DNA of 64,000 nt from Burkholderiales bacterium (GTDB taxonomy: Bacteria; Pseudomonadota; Gammaproteobacteria; Burkholderiales; Burkholderiaceae_C), in the NCBI GenBank assembly GCA_016185015.1, contig JACPOI010000028.1, positions 1 to 64,000 on the forward strand, read 5' to 3'. The position numbers were made by a program, and so were the translations under genes. The notes beneath the pieces are model-generated. The model saw only the letters and a program-made list of their open reading frames with translations, was not told the DNA's origin and did no database searches. Below, piece after piece: positions 41,243-48,310 of this stretch (position 1 is its first letter; every line of letters begins with the position of its first letter).

Positions 41243-41860
41243 ATGACCCACTCTTTCAACGATGAACTGCTGATCCGCCAGATGGTTGAGCGCTGGGCCG
41301 TGTGGCGCGACGCCGGCGACTGGGAGCGCTTCGCCACCGTCTGGCACCCCGAAGGCGTGATGATGGCCACCTGGTTCCAGGGACCGTTTGCCGAGTTCAT
41401 CCGCGTGACGCAAGAGGGCTGGGCCAAGGGCGTGAGCATCCTGCACTTTCTCGGCGGTTCGGCCGTCGAGGTGGCGGGGGACCGCGCCATTGCCCAGACC
41501 AAGATGACGATCTCGCAGCGCGGCATGGTCGAAGGCGAGAACGGCCCCGTGCTCTGCGATGTGGTCTGTACCGGCCGCTTCTATGACTTCGTGACGAAGC
41601 ACAACGGTACGTGGAAGCTGATCCACCGCCAACCCATCTACGAGAAGGACCGCATCGACCCGGTGGACTCCAGCGCCGTGCTCAAGCTCGACACGGCCGC
41701 GCTGGCGACCTTCCCCGAGGGCTATCGGCACCTGGCCTACATCCAGACGCGCATCGGCTACACCGTCAAGATGGACATGCCCATGCTCAAGGGGCCGGTG
41801 GTGGATGAGCTTTACAAGCGTGGCGCCCGCTGGCTGGCCGGCGGTGCGCTTGAACGCTGA
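41243..41860 (+). CDS. SnoaL/NTF2-like fold protein
   Basis: 205 residues. N-terminal NTF2-like domain: LLIRQMVERWAVWRDAGDWERFATVWHPEGVMMATWFQG with TQEGWAKGVSILHFLGGSAVEV and TGRFYDFVTKHNGTWKLIHRQPIYEKDRIDP. The family includes hydratases, isomerases and small aromatic-oxygenase-like subunits; His and Asp residues line the cone-shaped pocket. A longer C-terminal tail (about 60 residues after KDRIDP) is unusual for plain SnoaL proteins. It is grouped with YciI and Dabb genes and a Bug receptor, so a catabolic role is likely, function unproven. Confidence 0.8.
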   Translation: MTHSFNDELLIRQMVERWAVWRDAGDWERFATVWHPEGVMMATWFQGPFAEFIRVTQEGWAKGVSILHFLGGSAVEVAGDRAIAQTKMTISQRGMVEGENGPVLCDVVCTGRFYDFVTKHNGTWKLIHRQPIYEKDRIDPVDSSAVLKLDTAALATFPEGYRHLAYIQTRIGYTVKMDMPMLKGPVVDELYKRGARWLAGGALER

Positions 41861-41890
41861 TTCCTGGCACCCGATCACGAGGAGACAAGC

Positions 41891-42892
41891 ATGAAGAAGA
41901 TACAGGCATCCACTTTCAAGCGCCGCGACATCGTGCGCGCCTTGCCCGCCGCCGCCCTGATGGGCCTGGCACCCCTGGCCTGGGCGCAGGGCGCCTACCC
42001 GAACCGCGCCCTGCGCGTGATCGTGCCGCAGCCGCCGGGCGGCGGTTTCGATTTCGTGGCGCGCGCCCTGGGCGAGCGCCTGAGCAAGCAGATCGGTCAG
42101 AGCGTGGTGGTGGAGAACAAGCCGGGCTCGGGCACCCTGGTGGGCACGGACGCCGCCGCCAAGTCCGATCCCGACGGCTACACCCTGCTCATGGGTTCGG
42201 TCTCCAACATCGCGCTCAACATGGGCCTGTACGACAAGCTGTCCTACGACAGCCTGCGCGATTTCGAGCCCGTGGGCCTGGCCGTGAGCTACAGCTACAC
42301 GCTGATGGCGCGCAAGGACCTGCCCTTCAACACGCTGCAGGACGTGGTGGCCTATGCCAAGGCCAATCCGGGCAAGCTGAACTACGCCTCGGCCGGCAAC
42401 GGCTCGGGCCAGCACGTGCTGGCCGCGGCCCTGTGGCACCTGGCCGGCGTGAACGTGACGCACGTTCCCTACCGCGGTGCCCAGGCGGCCTACCAGGACC
42501 TGTTGGGCGGTCGTGTGGACCTGTTCTTCGATCTTTCGTCTACGGCCCGCGGGCAGGTGCAGGCCGGTACCGTCAAGGCCCTGGCGCTGTCCGGTGCCGA
42601 GCGCAACCCCATGCACCCGGAGGTGCCGACCATCCTGGAGAGCGGCGTCGCCCCTCTGGACCTCGAATCCTGGTTCGGTTATTTCGTGCCGAGCAAGACA
42701 CCGGCAGCCGTGCAGGAGCGCCTGCGCAGCGAACTGGCCAAGGTCATCGCACAGCCCGAGCTGCAGGAGACCTTCCGCAAGGCCGGCGGCAAGCCGCTGG
42801 CCCTGAACACCGAGCAGACCCGCGCGCTGGTCAGGCGCGACGTGGAGCGCTGGACCAAGCTGGTGCGCGACATCGGCATCAAGGCCGACTGA
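41891..42892 (+). CDS. Bug-family (TctC) periplasmic solute receptor
   Basis: 333 residues. Signal peptide with an RR pair 27 residues before the cleavage region (KRRDIVRALPAAALMGLAPLAWAQG), so Tat export is possible. Bug motifs: YPNRALRVIVPQPPGGGFDFVARALGERLS, VVVENKPGSGTLVGTDAA, PDGYTLLMGSVSNIALNM, NYASAGNGSGQHVLAA, HPEVPTILESGVAPLD. The GGGFDF loop departs from the common GGxxD form. It lies 30 bp downstream of the SnoaL-like gene in the same operon. Confidence 0.92.
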   Translation: MKKIQASTFKRRDIVRALPAAALMGLAPLAWAQGAYPNRALRVIVPQPPGGGFDFVARALGERLSKQIGQSVVVENKPGSGTLVGTDAAAKSDPDGYTLLMGSVSNIALNMGLYDKLSYDSLRDFEPVGLAVSYSYTLMARKDLPFNTLQDVVAYAKANPGKLNYASAGNGSGQHVLAAALWHLAGVNVTHVPYRGAQAAYQDLLGGRVDLFFDLSSTARGQVQAGTVKALALSGAERNPMHPEVPTILESGVAPLDLESWFGYFVPSKTPAAVQERLRSELAKVIAQPELQETFRKAGGKPLALNTEQTRALVRRDVERWTKLVRDIGIKAD

Positions 42893-42983
42893 AAGCAGGC
42901 ATACCGCCGTACAAACAGACCCACGCCAGCGCCATTCAGAGCTGCGCCGGATAATCGTTTCTTTTCCGCAGGACACCCACACC

Positions 42984-43568
42984 ATGAAAATCGACCAAGC
43001 CGCCCTCGACCAGCTGTTCTTCAACGCCCGCACGGCCAACGGCTTTCTCGACAAGCCGGTTCCGCTCGCGCTGCTGCAGGAGGCCTATGACATCGCCAAG
43101 ATGGCGCCGACCTCCATGAACACCCAGCCGACGCGTTATGTGTTCCTGAATTCGCCCGAAGCCCGCGCACGCCTCAAGCCGGCGCTGAGCCCCGGCAACC
43201 TGGACAAGACCATGGCCGCCCCGGTGACCGTGATCGTCGCGACCGACACCAAGTTCTACGAGCACATGCCCCAGGTCTGGCACGGTGCTGGCGCCAAGGA
43301 GAATTTCGAGGGCAATGCCACGCTGGCCACCAACACGGCCAACCGCAACGGCACGCTGGGCGGTGCCTACTTCATCATCGCTGCGCGTGCCGTGGGCCTG
43401 GACTGCGGTCCCATGAGCGGCTTCGACATCGCCAAAGTCAATGCCGAGTTCTTCCCCGATGGCCGCTACGTCACCAACTTCCTGATCAATCTGGGTTTTG
43501 CCGACCACAGCAAGGAATTCAAGCGCAATCCGCGCCTGTCGTTCGAACAAGCTTGTTCCGTGCTGTAA
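42984..43568 (+). CDS. Nitroreductase-family oxidoreductase (RutE/HadB-like)
   Basis: 194 residues. FMN-binding nitroreductase fold with the RutE-type pattern: LDQLFFNARTANGFLDKPVP, AKMAPTSMNTQPTRYVFL, and TLGGAYFIIAARAVGLDCGPMSGFD followed by NFLINLGFADHSKEFKRNPRLSFEQ. RutE-like enzymes reduce malonic semialdehyde or similar small carbonyls or quinone-like compounds with NAD(P)H. It ends the run that starts at the TRAP genes. A quinone or semialdehyde from the pathway is a reasonable substrate guess. Confidence 0.88.
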   Translation: MKIDQAALDQLFFNARTANGFLDKPVPLALLQEAYDIAKMAPTSMNTQPTRYVFLNSPEARARLKPALSPGNLDKTMAAPVTVIVATDTKFYEHMPQVWHGAGAKENFEGNATLATNTANRNGTLGGAYFIIAARAVGLDCGPMSGFDIAKVNAEFFPDGRYVTNFLINLGFADHSKEFKRNPRLSFEQACSVL

Positions 43569-43604
43569 GCACGAAACAAGCTTTCAGCTGAACTGAGGCT
43601 TGCT

Positions 43605-43707
43605 CCTCCCCCTTCCAGGGGAGGGCGTGGCCCGCTCCGGGGTCGCGGTCCGCGCCCTGTGGCGACATGAGGCCCACCCCTCCCAACCCTCCCCTTCCAG
43701 GGGAGGG
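43605..43707. repeat. Two copies of a CTCCCCTTCCAGGGGAGG hairpin repeat
   Basis: CCTCCCC-(cttcca)-GGGGAGG at 43605-43624 and CCCTCCCC-(ttcca)-GGGGAGGG at 43687-43707, about 80 bp apart. They lie in the 288-bp gene-free gap between the nitroreductase and GntR genes. Short GC-rich palindromes of this look are dispersed in Burkholderiales genomes. Confidence 0.7.
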
Positions 43708-43788
43708 CCTCTACTGGGCGGCTTCGCTATAGGTCTCCCTGCACAACACTTGACGCGCCAGCCGGTCGATGAGGCGGGTCGCCCTGTT

Positions 43789-43826
43789 TAATCGATGAAA
43801 ATTCCTGAGGGAAATTTTATCGATTA
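43789..43826. promoter_or_regulatory. TAATCGAT...ATCGATTA inverted repeat, candidate GntR-related site
   Basis: TAATCGATGAAAATT and GAAATTTTATCGATTA form an imperfect inverted repeat around CCTGAGG. The same TTTTATCGAT core recurs before the GntR gene and upstream of the Bug gene at 46410. It lies between two convergent genes, so it may also act as a weak transcription-ending hairpin. Confidence 0.45.
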
Positions 43827-43856
43827 ATATCCAGGCCCATGAACCCTTGGAGCCGC

Positions 43857-44564
43857 TCAGCCCTTTTGCAGGCGCTTGGCATTCTTCAGGACAGAGGCAG
43901 AGGTCTTGCGGTAATGGTCGGTCAGGCAGCGCACCGCTTCATCGGCCTTGCCTTCAATTGCGGCGTTGAACAGGGCGGTGTGCTCGGCATGCTCGTTGCG
44001 ACTGCTGAAGTTCCGGGTCGCGGCAATCTGGCGGTAGCGGTAGGCCTCGTTCGTGAGCGAGGCACAGAAGTCGCGCAGCCAGCGCGAGGGGCAATTGGCC
44101 AGCAGCTGCGCGTGAAATTCACGGTGCAGCGTTTCCCAGGCCGGGTTGGGCACGTAATGGCCGCTTGCCAGAGAGCGCGGCGTGCGCGACAGCTTGTGCA
44201 GCAGCAGCACCAGCGCGTCTTCCCATTCGGGTGTGCGGCACGCGATCGACTGGCGCAGACACAGGCTCTCGATGTCGCAACGGGTCTGGGTCAGGACTTC
44301 AAGCTCATCCCACTGCAGCGGTGCGACGCTGAAGCCGCGTTGATCACTGCGCGCCACCATCCCCTCGGCGGACAGCCGGTTCAGGGCTTCGCGCACCGGA
44401 CTGGCCCCGACGCCATAACGCAAGCCCACAGCCTCCACTTTCAGTTTTTCTCCGGGCTTGAAGACACCGTGCAGGATGTCGGCATGCATGGCGTCGTACA
44501 CGGCGCTGGCGCGTGTGGTGCCGGAAGCGGCCGACAGCGTGGGCAGGGCGGGTTTTCTTGACAT
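43857..44564 (-). CDS. GntR-family regulator (FadR/FCD subfamily)
   Basis: 235 residues. N-terminal winged helix (AVYDAMHADILHGVFKPGEKLKVEAVGLRYGVGASPVREALNRLSAEGMVARSDQRGFSVAPL) and a C-terminal all-helical FCD effector domain with metal-type His residues (PAWETLHREFH, NEHAEHTALFNA). Such regulators respond to organic acids. Divergent from the second intradiol dioxygenase by 37 bp, so it most likely controls that gene, and perhaps the FAH-family and Bug genes beyond, through the TTTTATYGAT motifs. Confidence 0.92.
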   Translation of the reverse strand: MSRKPALPTLSAASGTTRASAVYDAMHADILHGVFKPGEKLKVEAVGLRYGVGASPVREALNRLSAEGMVARSDQRGFSVAPLQWDELEVLTQTRCDIESLCLRQSIACRTPEWEDALVLLLHKLSRTPRSLASGHYVPNPAWETLHREFHAQLLANCPSRWLRDFCASLTNEAYRYRQIAATRNFSSRNEHAEHTALFNAAIEGKADEAVRCLTDHYRKTSASVLKNAKRLQKG

Positions 44565-44567
44565 GTC

Positions 44568-44581
44568 GTTTTATTGATGAA
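44568..44581. promoter_or_regulatory. GTTTTATTGATGAA motif in the GntR/dioxygenase promoter
   Basis: A copy of the GTTTTATYGAT element in the very short divergent intergenic region. Its position next to both start codons is that expected for an autoregulatory operator. Confidence 0.4.
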
Positions 44582-44601
44582 GCGAATTTTAGGGGATGCA
44601 C

Positions 44602-45459
44602 ATGAGAAACATCACGCAGCACAACGTGACCGACGCCGTCAGAAAGAGTTTCGAGGCCATCGACGACACCCGGCTCAGGTTCCTGATCGAGCGGCTGGTG
44701 ACCGCGGTCCATGGCTACGCCCGGGACACCGGGCTGACCCATGAAGAGTGGCGGGCTGCGCTGGACTTCCTGAACCGGGCAGCGGCGATCAGCAACGCAT
44801 CGCGCAGCGAGTTCACGCTCCTGTCGGACGTGCTGGGGCTGTCGTCCCTGGTGGACCTGCTGGCGGCATCGCCGGGCGCTACCGAGGGCAGCGTGCTGGG
44901 CCCCTTTCACAGCCGGGGCTCACCCTGGGTCGAGAGCGGCGCCAGCCTGATCAAGGACAACCCCGGCGAGCCCGTGCTGCTGCGCGGCCGGGTGACGGAC
45001 ACGCAAGGTCTGCCGATTCCTGCGGCGACCGTGGACTTCTGGCAGAACGCGGATAACGGTCTGTACTGGCAGCTCGACAGCTCGCAGCCGCAGGACAACC
45101 TGCGCTGCCAGCTGCGCGTGCAGCCCGACGCCACGTTTGAATTGATGGTGATCCGGCCTCGGCCCTACATGGTCCCGACCGACGGACCCATCGGTGACCT
45201 GCTGCGCGTCTCGCACCGCGATGCCTGGCGGCCGGCGCACTACCACGTCATCGTGGAGGCCCCGGGTTACCGCACGCTGGTGACCGAGATCTTCGACGCC
45301 GAAGATCCCTATGTGGCACAGGACGCGGTCTTCGGTGTGCGCGAGTCCCTGGTGGCGGATTTCAAGCCCGGGAACGACCCGGCCGTGCGGGAGAAATACC
45401 AGCTCGCCGGCGCTTACCGGGTGGTGGACTGCCCGGTGAAGCTGGCCCCGGCGGCCTGA
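44602..45459 (+). CDS. Second intradiol ring-cleavage dioxygenase (hydroxyquinol-like)
   Basis: 285 residues, collinear with the dioxygenase at 36675 from the first residues (MRNIT..AV, SRSEFTLLSDVLGLSSL). Iron ligands: Tyr155 (NGLYWQL), Tyr189 (RPRPYMVPTDGP), His213 and His215 (RPAHYHVIV). It differs in the region around the active site (LDSSQPQDNLRCQL replaces the usual GxYDxQ.. stretch), so it may have another substrate. ATG 44602 has AGGGG at good distance; ATG 44596 lies directly on that site. Under a divergent GntR regulator and convergent with an FAH-family gene. Confidence 0.87.
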   Translation: MRNITQHNVTDAVRKSFEAIDDTRLRFLIERLVTAVHGYARDTGLTHEEWRAALDFLNRAAAISNASRSEFTLLSDVLGLSSLVDLLAASPGATEGSVLGPFHSRGSPWVESGASLIKDNPGEPVLLRGRVTDTQGLPIPAATVDFWQNADNGLYWQLDSSQPQDNLRCQLRVQPDATFELMVIRPRPYMVPTDGPIGDLLRVSHRDAWRPAHYHVIVEAPGYRTLVTEIFDAEDPYVAQDAVFGVRESLVADFKPGNDPAVREKYQLAGAYRVVDCPVKLAPAA

Positions 45460-45486
45460 GCGTCAGCCCCCGGGGCCGCGCTCGCC

Positions 45487-46359
45487 CTATTGCTCGTCGC
45501 TTATGGGGTTGGACAGGATGCCGATGCCCTCGATCTCGATCTCGCAGATGTCGCCTGGCGCCATCCAGACCGGCGGCGTGCGTGCATAACCGACGCCGGC
45601 GGGCGTGCCGGTGATGATCACGTCGCCCGGCTCCAGCGTCATGCACTCGGTGATGATGCAAAGCGACTCGACCACGTCCCAGAGGAAGTCCTTCGTGTTG
45701 GCATCCTGCATGACCTTGCCGTTCAGGCGCGACTGGATGCGCAGGCCGGCAGCGCCCGGCGGCAGCTCGTCCGGCGTCACCAGCCAGGGGCCGAAGGGGC
45801 CGCTGCCATCGAAGTTCTTGCCGATGGTCCACTGGTTGGTCTTGCGCTGGTAATCGCGGATGCTGCCGTCGTTGAAGCAGGAATAACCTGCCACGGCGGC
45901 GAGCGCATTGGCCGGGGTGAGGTGGCGCGCCCGCTGGCCGATGACAACGGCCAGTTCCGCTTCGTAGTCCAGCTTGGTCGAGGCCTTGGGGCGAATGATG
46001 GGCGCCAGGTGGCCCGTCATGGAGGTGGCGCCGCGCAGGAAAAAGCTGGGGTACTCCGGGCGGGCATGGCCGCCTTCCTTGGCGTGGTCGGCATAGTTGA
46101 GGCCGAGGCAGACAATCTTGCCGGGGCGCGGCACCAGGGGAAGAAAGCGCACGCCGGCCAGCGGCTTGAGGGCGGCGGCCGGGGCCTGGGCCGCGACCTG
46201 GCGGGCGGCTTCCAGACCGCCGGCCTGTGCGATCAGCGCACCCATGTCTTTCGGCAGGCTGGGGTCGGCCACGGCCAGGTCGATGAACTCCTGGGCGCCG
46301 GCGCTTTTGAGCACACCGATGCGGGACTGGCCTTGCGCCTCGAAACTGAACAATCGCAT
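45487..46359 (-). CDS. Fumarylacetoacetate hydrolase-family enzyme
   Basis: 290 residues. FAH fold: N-terminal MRLFSFEAQGQSRIGVL domain, then KIVCLGLNYADHAKEGG, LDYEAELAVVIGQRARHL with metal-binding Glu residues, CFNDGSIRDYQRKTNQWTIGKNFDGSGPFGPWLV, and PGDVIITGTPAGVGYART. Members hydrolyse C-C bonds of ring-cleavage products, decarboxylate or isomerise oxo-acids (2-hydroxyhepta-diene-dioate isomerase, oxaloacetate decarboxylase, ureidoglycolate lyase-like). ATG 46359 starts the conserved domain; the upstream frame does not look coding. Probably co-transcribed with the Bug gene upstream of it. Confidence 0.88.
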   Translation of the reverse strand: MRLFSFEAQGQSRIGVLKSAGAQEFIDLAVADPSLPKDMGALIAQAGGLEAARQVAAQAPAAALKPLAGVRFLPLVPRPGKIVCLGLNYADHAKEGGHARPEYPSFFLRGATSMTGHLAPIIRPKASTKLDYEAELAVVIGQRARHLTPANALAAVAGYSCFNDGSIRDYQRKTNQWTIGKNFDGSGPFGPWLVTPDELPPGAAGLRIQSRLNGKVMQDANTKDFLWDVVESLCIITECMTLEPGDVIITGTPAGVGYARTPPVWMAPGDICEIEIEGIGILSNPISDEQ

Positions 46360-46409
46360 GTCTGTATTCTTTCTGGGGTGAAACGGGTTGAATCCTAGAC
46401 GATAGGAGC

Positions 46410-47387
46410 TTATTCGACCTTGGCGCCGGTGCTCTTGACCACGGCCCCCCACTTGTCGACTTCGGCGCTCAGGAACGTGCCGAATTCGGCTGAGCTGTTG
46501 CGGGTCGACTCCATGCCCAGGCTGACAAACTTTTCCTTGGATTCCGGCAGCTCCATCGCCTTGTTGATCTCGGCATTGATCCGGTCCACCAGGGCCTGCG
46601 GCGTGCCGGCCGGGAGGAAGAAGCCGACCCAGGTGTAGTCGTCGAAGTCGGTGTAGCCGAATTCGGTGACCGAAGGAACGTCGGGCAGCAGGGCCGAGCG
46701 TTTGGCGCTGGTCACGGCGATGGCGCGTATCTTGCCGGCCTTGATCTGCGGCACGGCTGGCGGCATCGAGGTGGAAGACATGGGCGCGTGGCCGGCCACC
46801 ACCGCGTTGATCGCCTGCGCCGGCTGGTAGGGCACGTGGGTGATGTCCACCTTGGCCGCGACCTTCAGGCGCTCGACCGAAAGGTGGGTAGTGGTGCCGA
46901 TGCCCGACGAGGCGTAGCTCAGCTTCTCCTTGCGCGCCAGCTCGATCAACTCCTTCAGGTCCTTCGCCGGCGTGGCCGGATGGACGGTGATGATGTTGGG
47001 CGTGCGCGGCCCCAGGGCGAGGGGCACGAAATCCTTGAGCGCGTCATAACCGGCATTGGGGTAGAGCGAGGGGTTGACGGCATAGGCCACGCTGTGCACC
47101 AGGAGGGTGTAGCCATCGGCCGCGGCGCGCTTGACCTGTCCGGTGGCGATGTTGCCGCCGGCGCCGGGCCTGTTTTCCACGGTGAAGGTGCCGCCGGTGG
47201 TTTCGCCGAGCTTCTGCGCCACCACGCGGGCAATGACGTCGGTGAAAGCCCCCGGGCCGAAGCCGACCACGATGTTGACCGGCCTGGCCTTGGGCCATTC
47301 GGACTGGGCCGACGCCATGCTCACGCCCAGCAGGCCGCAGGCCGCCAGCACCATGCCAACGCTTTGAACCAGGGTCGGTTTTTTCAT
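46410..47387 (-). CDS. Bug-family (TctC) periplasmic solute receptor
   Basis: 325 residues with a Sec signal peptide (GVSMASAQS). Bug motifs: WPKARPVNIVVGFGPGAFTDVIARVVAQKLG, FTVENRPGAGGNIATG, ADGYTLLVHSVAYAVNPSLYPNAGY, SYASSGIGTTTHLSVE, LPDVPSVTEFGYTDF. The gene is followed 50 bp later by the FAH-family gene and preceded by AT-rich TTATCGATAA and TAATCGATTA sequences, which link it to the GntR motif set. Confidence 0.92.
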   Translation of the reverse strand: MKKPTLVQSVGMVLAACGLLGVSMASAQSEWPKARPVNIVVGFGPGAFTDVIARVVAQKLGETTGGTFTVENRPGAGGNIATGQVKRAAADGYTLLVHSVAYAVNPSLYPNAGYDALKDFVPLALGPRTPNIITVHPATPAKDLKELIELARKEKLSYASSGIGTTTHLSVERLKVAAKVDITHVPYQPAQAINAVVAGHAPMSSTSMPPAVPQIKAGKIRAIAVTSAKRSALLPDVPSVTEFGYTDFDDYTWVGFFLPAGTPQALVDRINAEINKAMELPESKEKFVSLGMESTRNSSAEFGTFLSAEVDKWGAVVKSTGAKVE

Positions 47388-47430
47388 GAAGGGTCTCCAG
47401 TCGGGACGAGTGTTGTGGTTCAGTGATTGA

Positions 47431-47459
47431 TTATCGATAAAACAAAAGCTAATCGATTA
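47431..47459. promoter_or_regulatory. TTATCGATAAAAC and TAATCGATTA sites upstream of a Bug gene
   Basis: Two ATCGAT-centred palindromes, 47431-47440 and 47450-47459, 44-72 bp upstream of the Bug receptor start. Their cores match those near the GntR gene, so they are candidate GntR operators. Confidence 0.45.
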
Positions 47460-47510
47460 GTGCTTGCCCTAGGTCCCTTTCATTTCGGCCAGCGGCTCTC
47501 TCTTACACTT

Positions 47511-47538
47511 CAGACCTGCCCGCACCGGGGCAGGTCTG
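47511..47538 (+). repeat. Perfect 11-bp hairpin before the TSUP gene
   Basis: CAGACCTGCCC / GGGCAGGTCTG with a 6-nt loop, ending 13 bp before the TTG start. In the mRNA it would sit just upstream of the ribosome site. No T run in either direction. Confidence 0.6.
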
Positions 47539-47551
47539 AAAAGAGTTCCCC

Positions 47552-48307
47552 TTGAATTTCCCCGTCATCACCGATCCGTACTTTTATCTGGTGTCGGTCC
47601 CCGCGGTGCTCTTGCTGGGCATCAGCAAAAGCGGTTTTGGCGCCGGCTTCGGCTCGCTGGCCGTGCCCCTGATGGCGCTGGCGGTGACGGTGCCCCAGGC
47701 CGCCGCCATCCTGATGCCGGTGCTGCTGCTCATTGATCTCTTCGGGATCACCGCCCTGCGCAAGGACTTTGACAAGGCCCTGCTCAAGTTCATGCTCCCC
47801 TTCGGCCTGCTGGGCACGCTGATCGGTGCCTTGCTCTTCAAGCTGCTGGCGGCCCCGGTCGTGGCCGGCGTGGTGGGTGTGCTCACGCTGCTGTTCCTGG
47901 CCCAGCGCCTGCTGTTCCCGCCGCACGCCGACAGCGTGCCGCCGCCGCGCTGGCTGGGTGGCGTGCTGGTCACCGCGGGCGGTTTCACGAGTTTTGTGGC
48001 CCATGCGGGCGGCCCGCCCATCACGGCCTATGTGCTGCCGCTCAAACTGAGCCCGCTGGTCTTTGCGGCCACGATGTCCTGGTTCTTCTTTTTCATCAAC
48101 CTGGCCAAATGGGCGCCCTATGCCTGGCTGGGCCTACTGGACTGGCGCAACCTGGCCACCTCCATCATGCTGCTGCCGCTGGCGCCGGTGGGCGTGTGGA
48201 TCGGTGTGCGGCTGGCGCGGCGCATCGATCCCAAGCTGTTCTACCGGCTGATCTACCTGGGCCTGCTGCTGACGGGTAGCAAGCTGGTCTGGGACGCCTT
48301 TCACTGA
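47552..48307 (+). CDS. TSUP-family (TauE/SafE) membrane exporter
   Basis: 251 residues, about 8 membrane segments. TSUP signatures: LLLGISKSGFGAGFGSLAVPLMALAV, PQAAAILMPVLLLIDLFGITALRKDFD, GFTSFVAHAGGPPITAYVLPLKLSPLVFAAT and NLATSIMLLPLAPVGVWIGVRLARRI. The family moves sulfite, sulfoacetate, taurine-derived or other organic anions. The TTG start is inferred from the family N-terminus and lacks a strong ribosome site. Given the Sox genes, sulfite export is possible, but the gene lies 35 kb away beside aromatic genes, where anion export is equally likely. Confidence 0.88.
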   Translation: MNFPVITDPYFYLVSVPAVLLLGISKSGFGAGFGSLAVPLMALAVTVPQAAAILMPVLLLIDLFGITALRKDFDKALLKFMLPFGLLGTLIGALLFKLLAAPVVAGVVGVLTLLFLAQRLLFPPHADSVPPPRWLGGVLVTAGGFTSFVAHAGGPPITAYVLPLKLSPLVFAATMSWFFFFINLAKWAPYAWLGLLDWRNLATSIMLLPLAPVGVWIGVRLARRIDPKLFYRLIYLGLLLTGSKLVWDAFH

Positions 48308-48310
48308 GCG

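Noticed and set aside
43605-43707. Short repeats as a CRISPR array
   Set aside because: Only two copies, each self-complementary, with no regular spacers and no cas genes.
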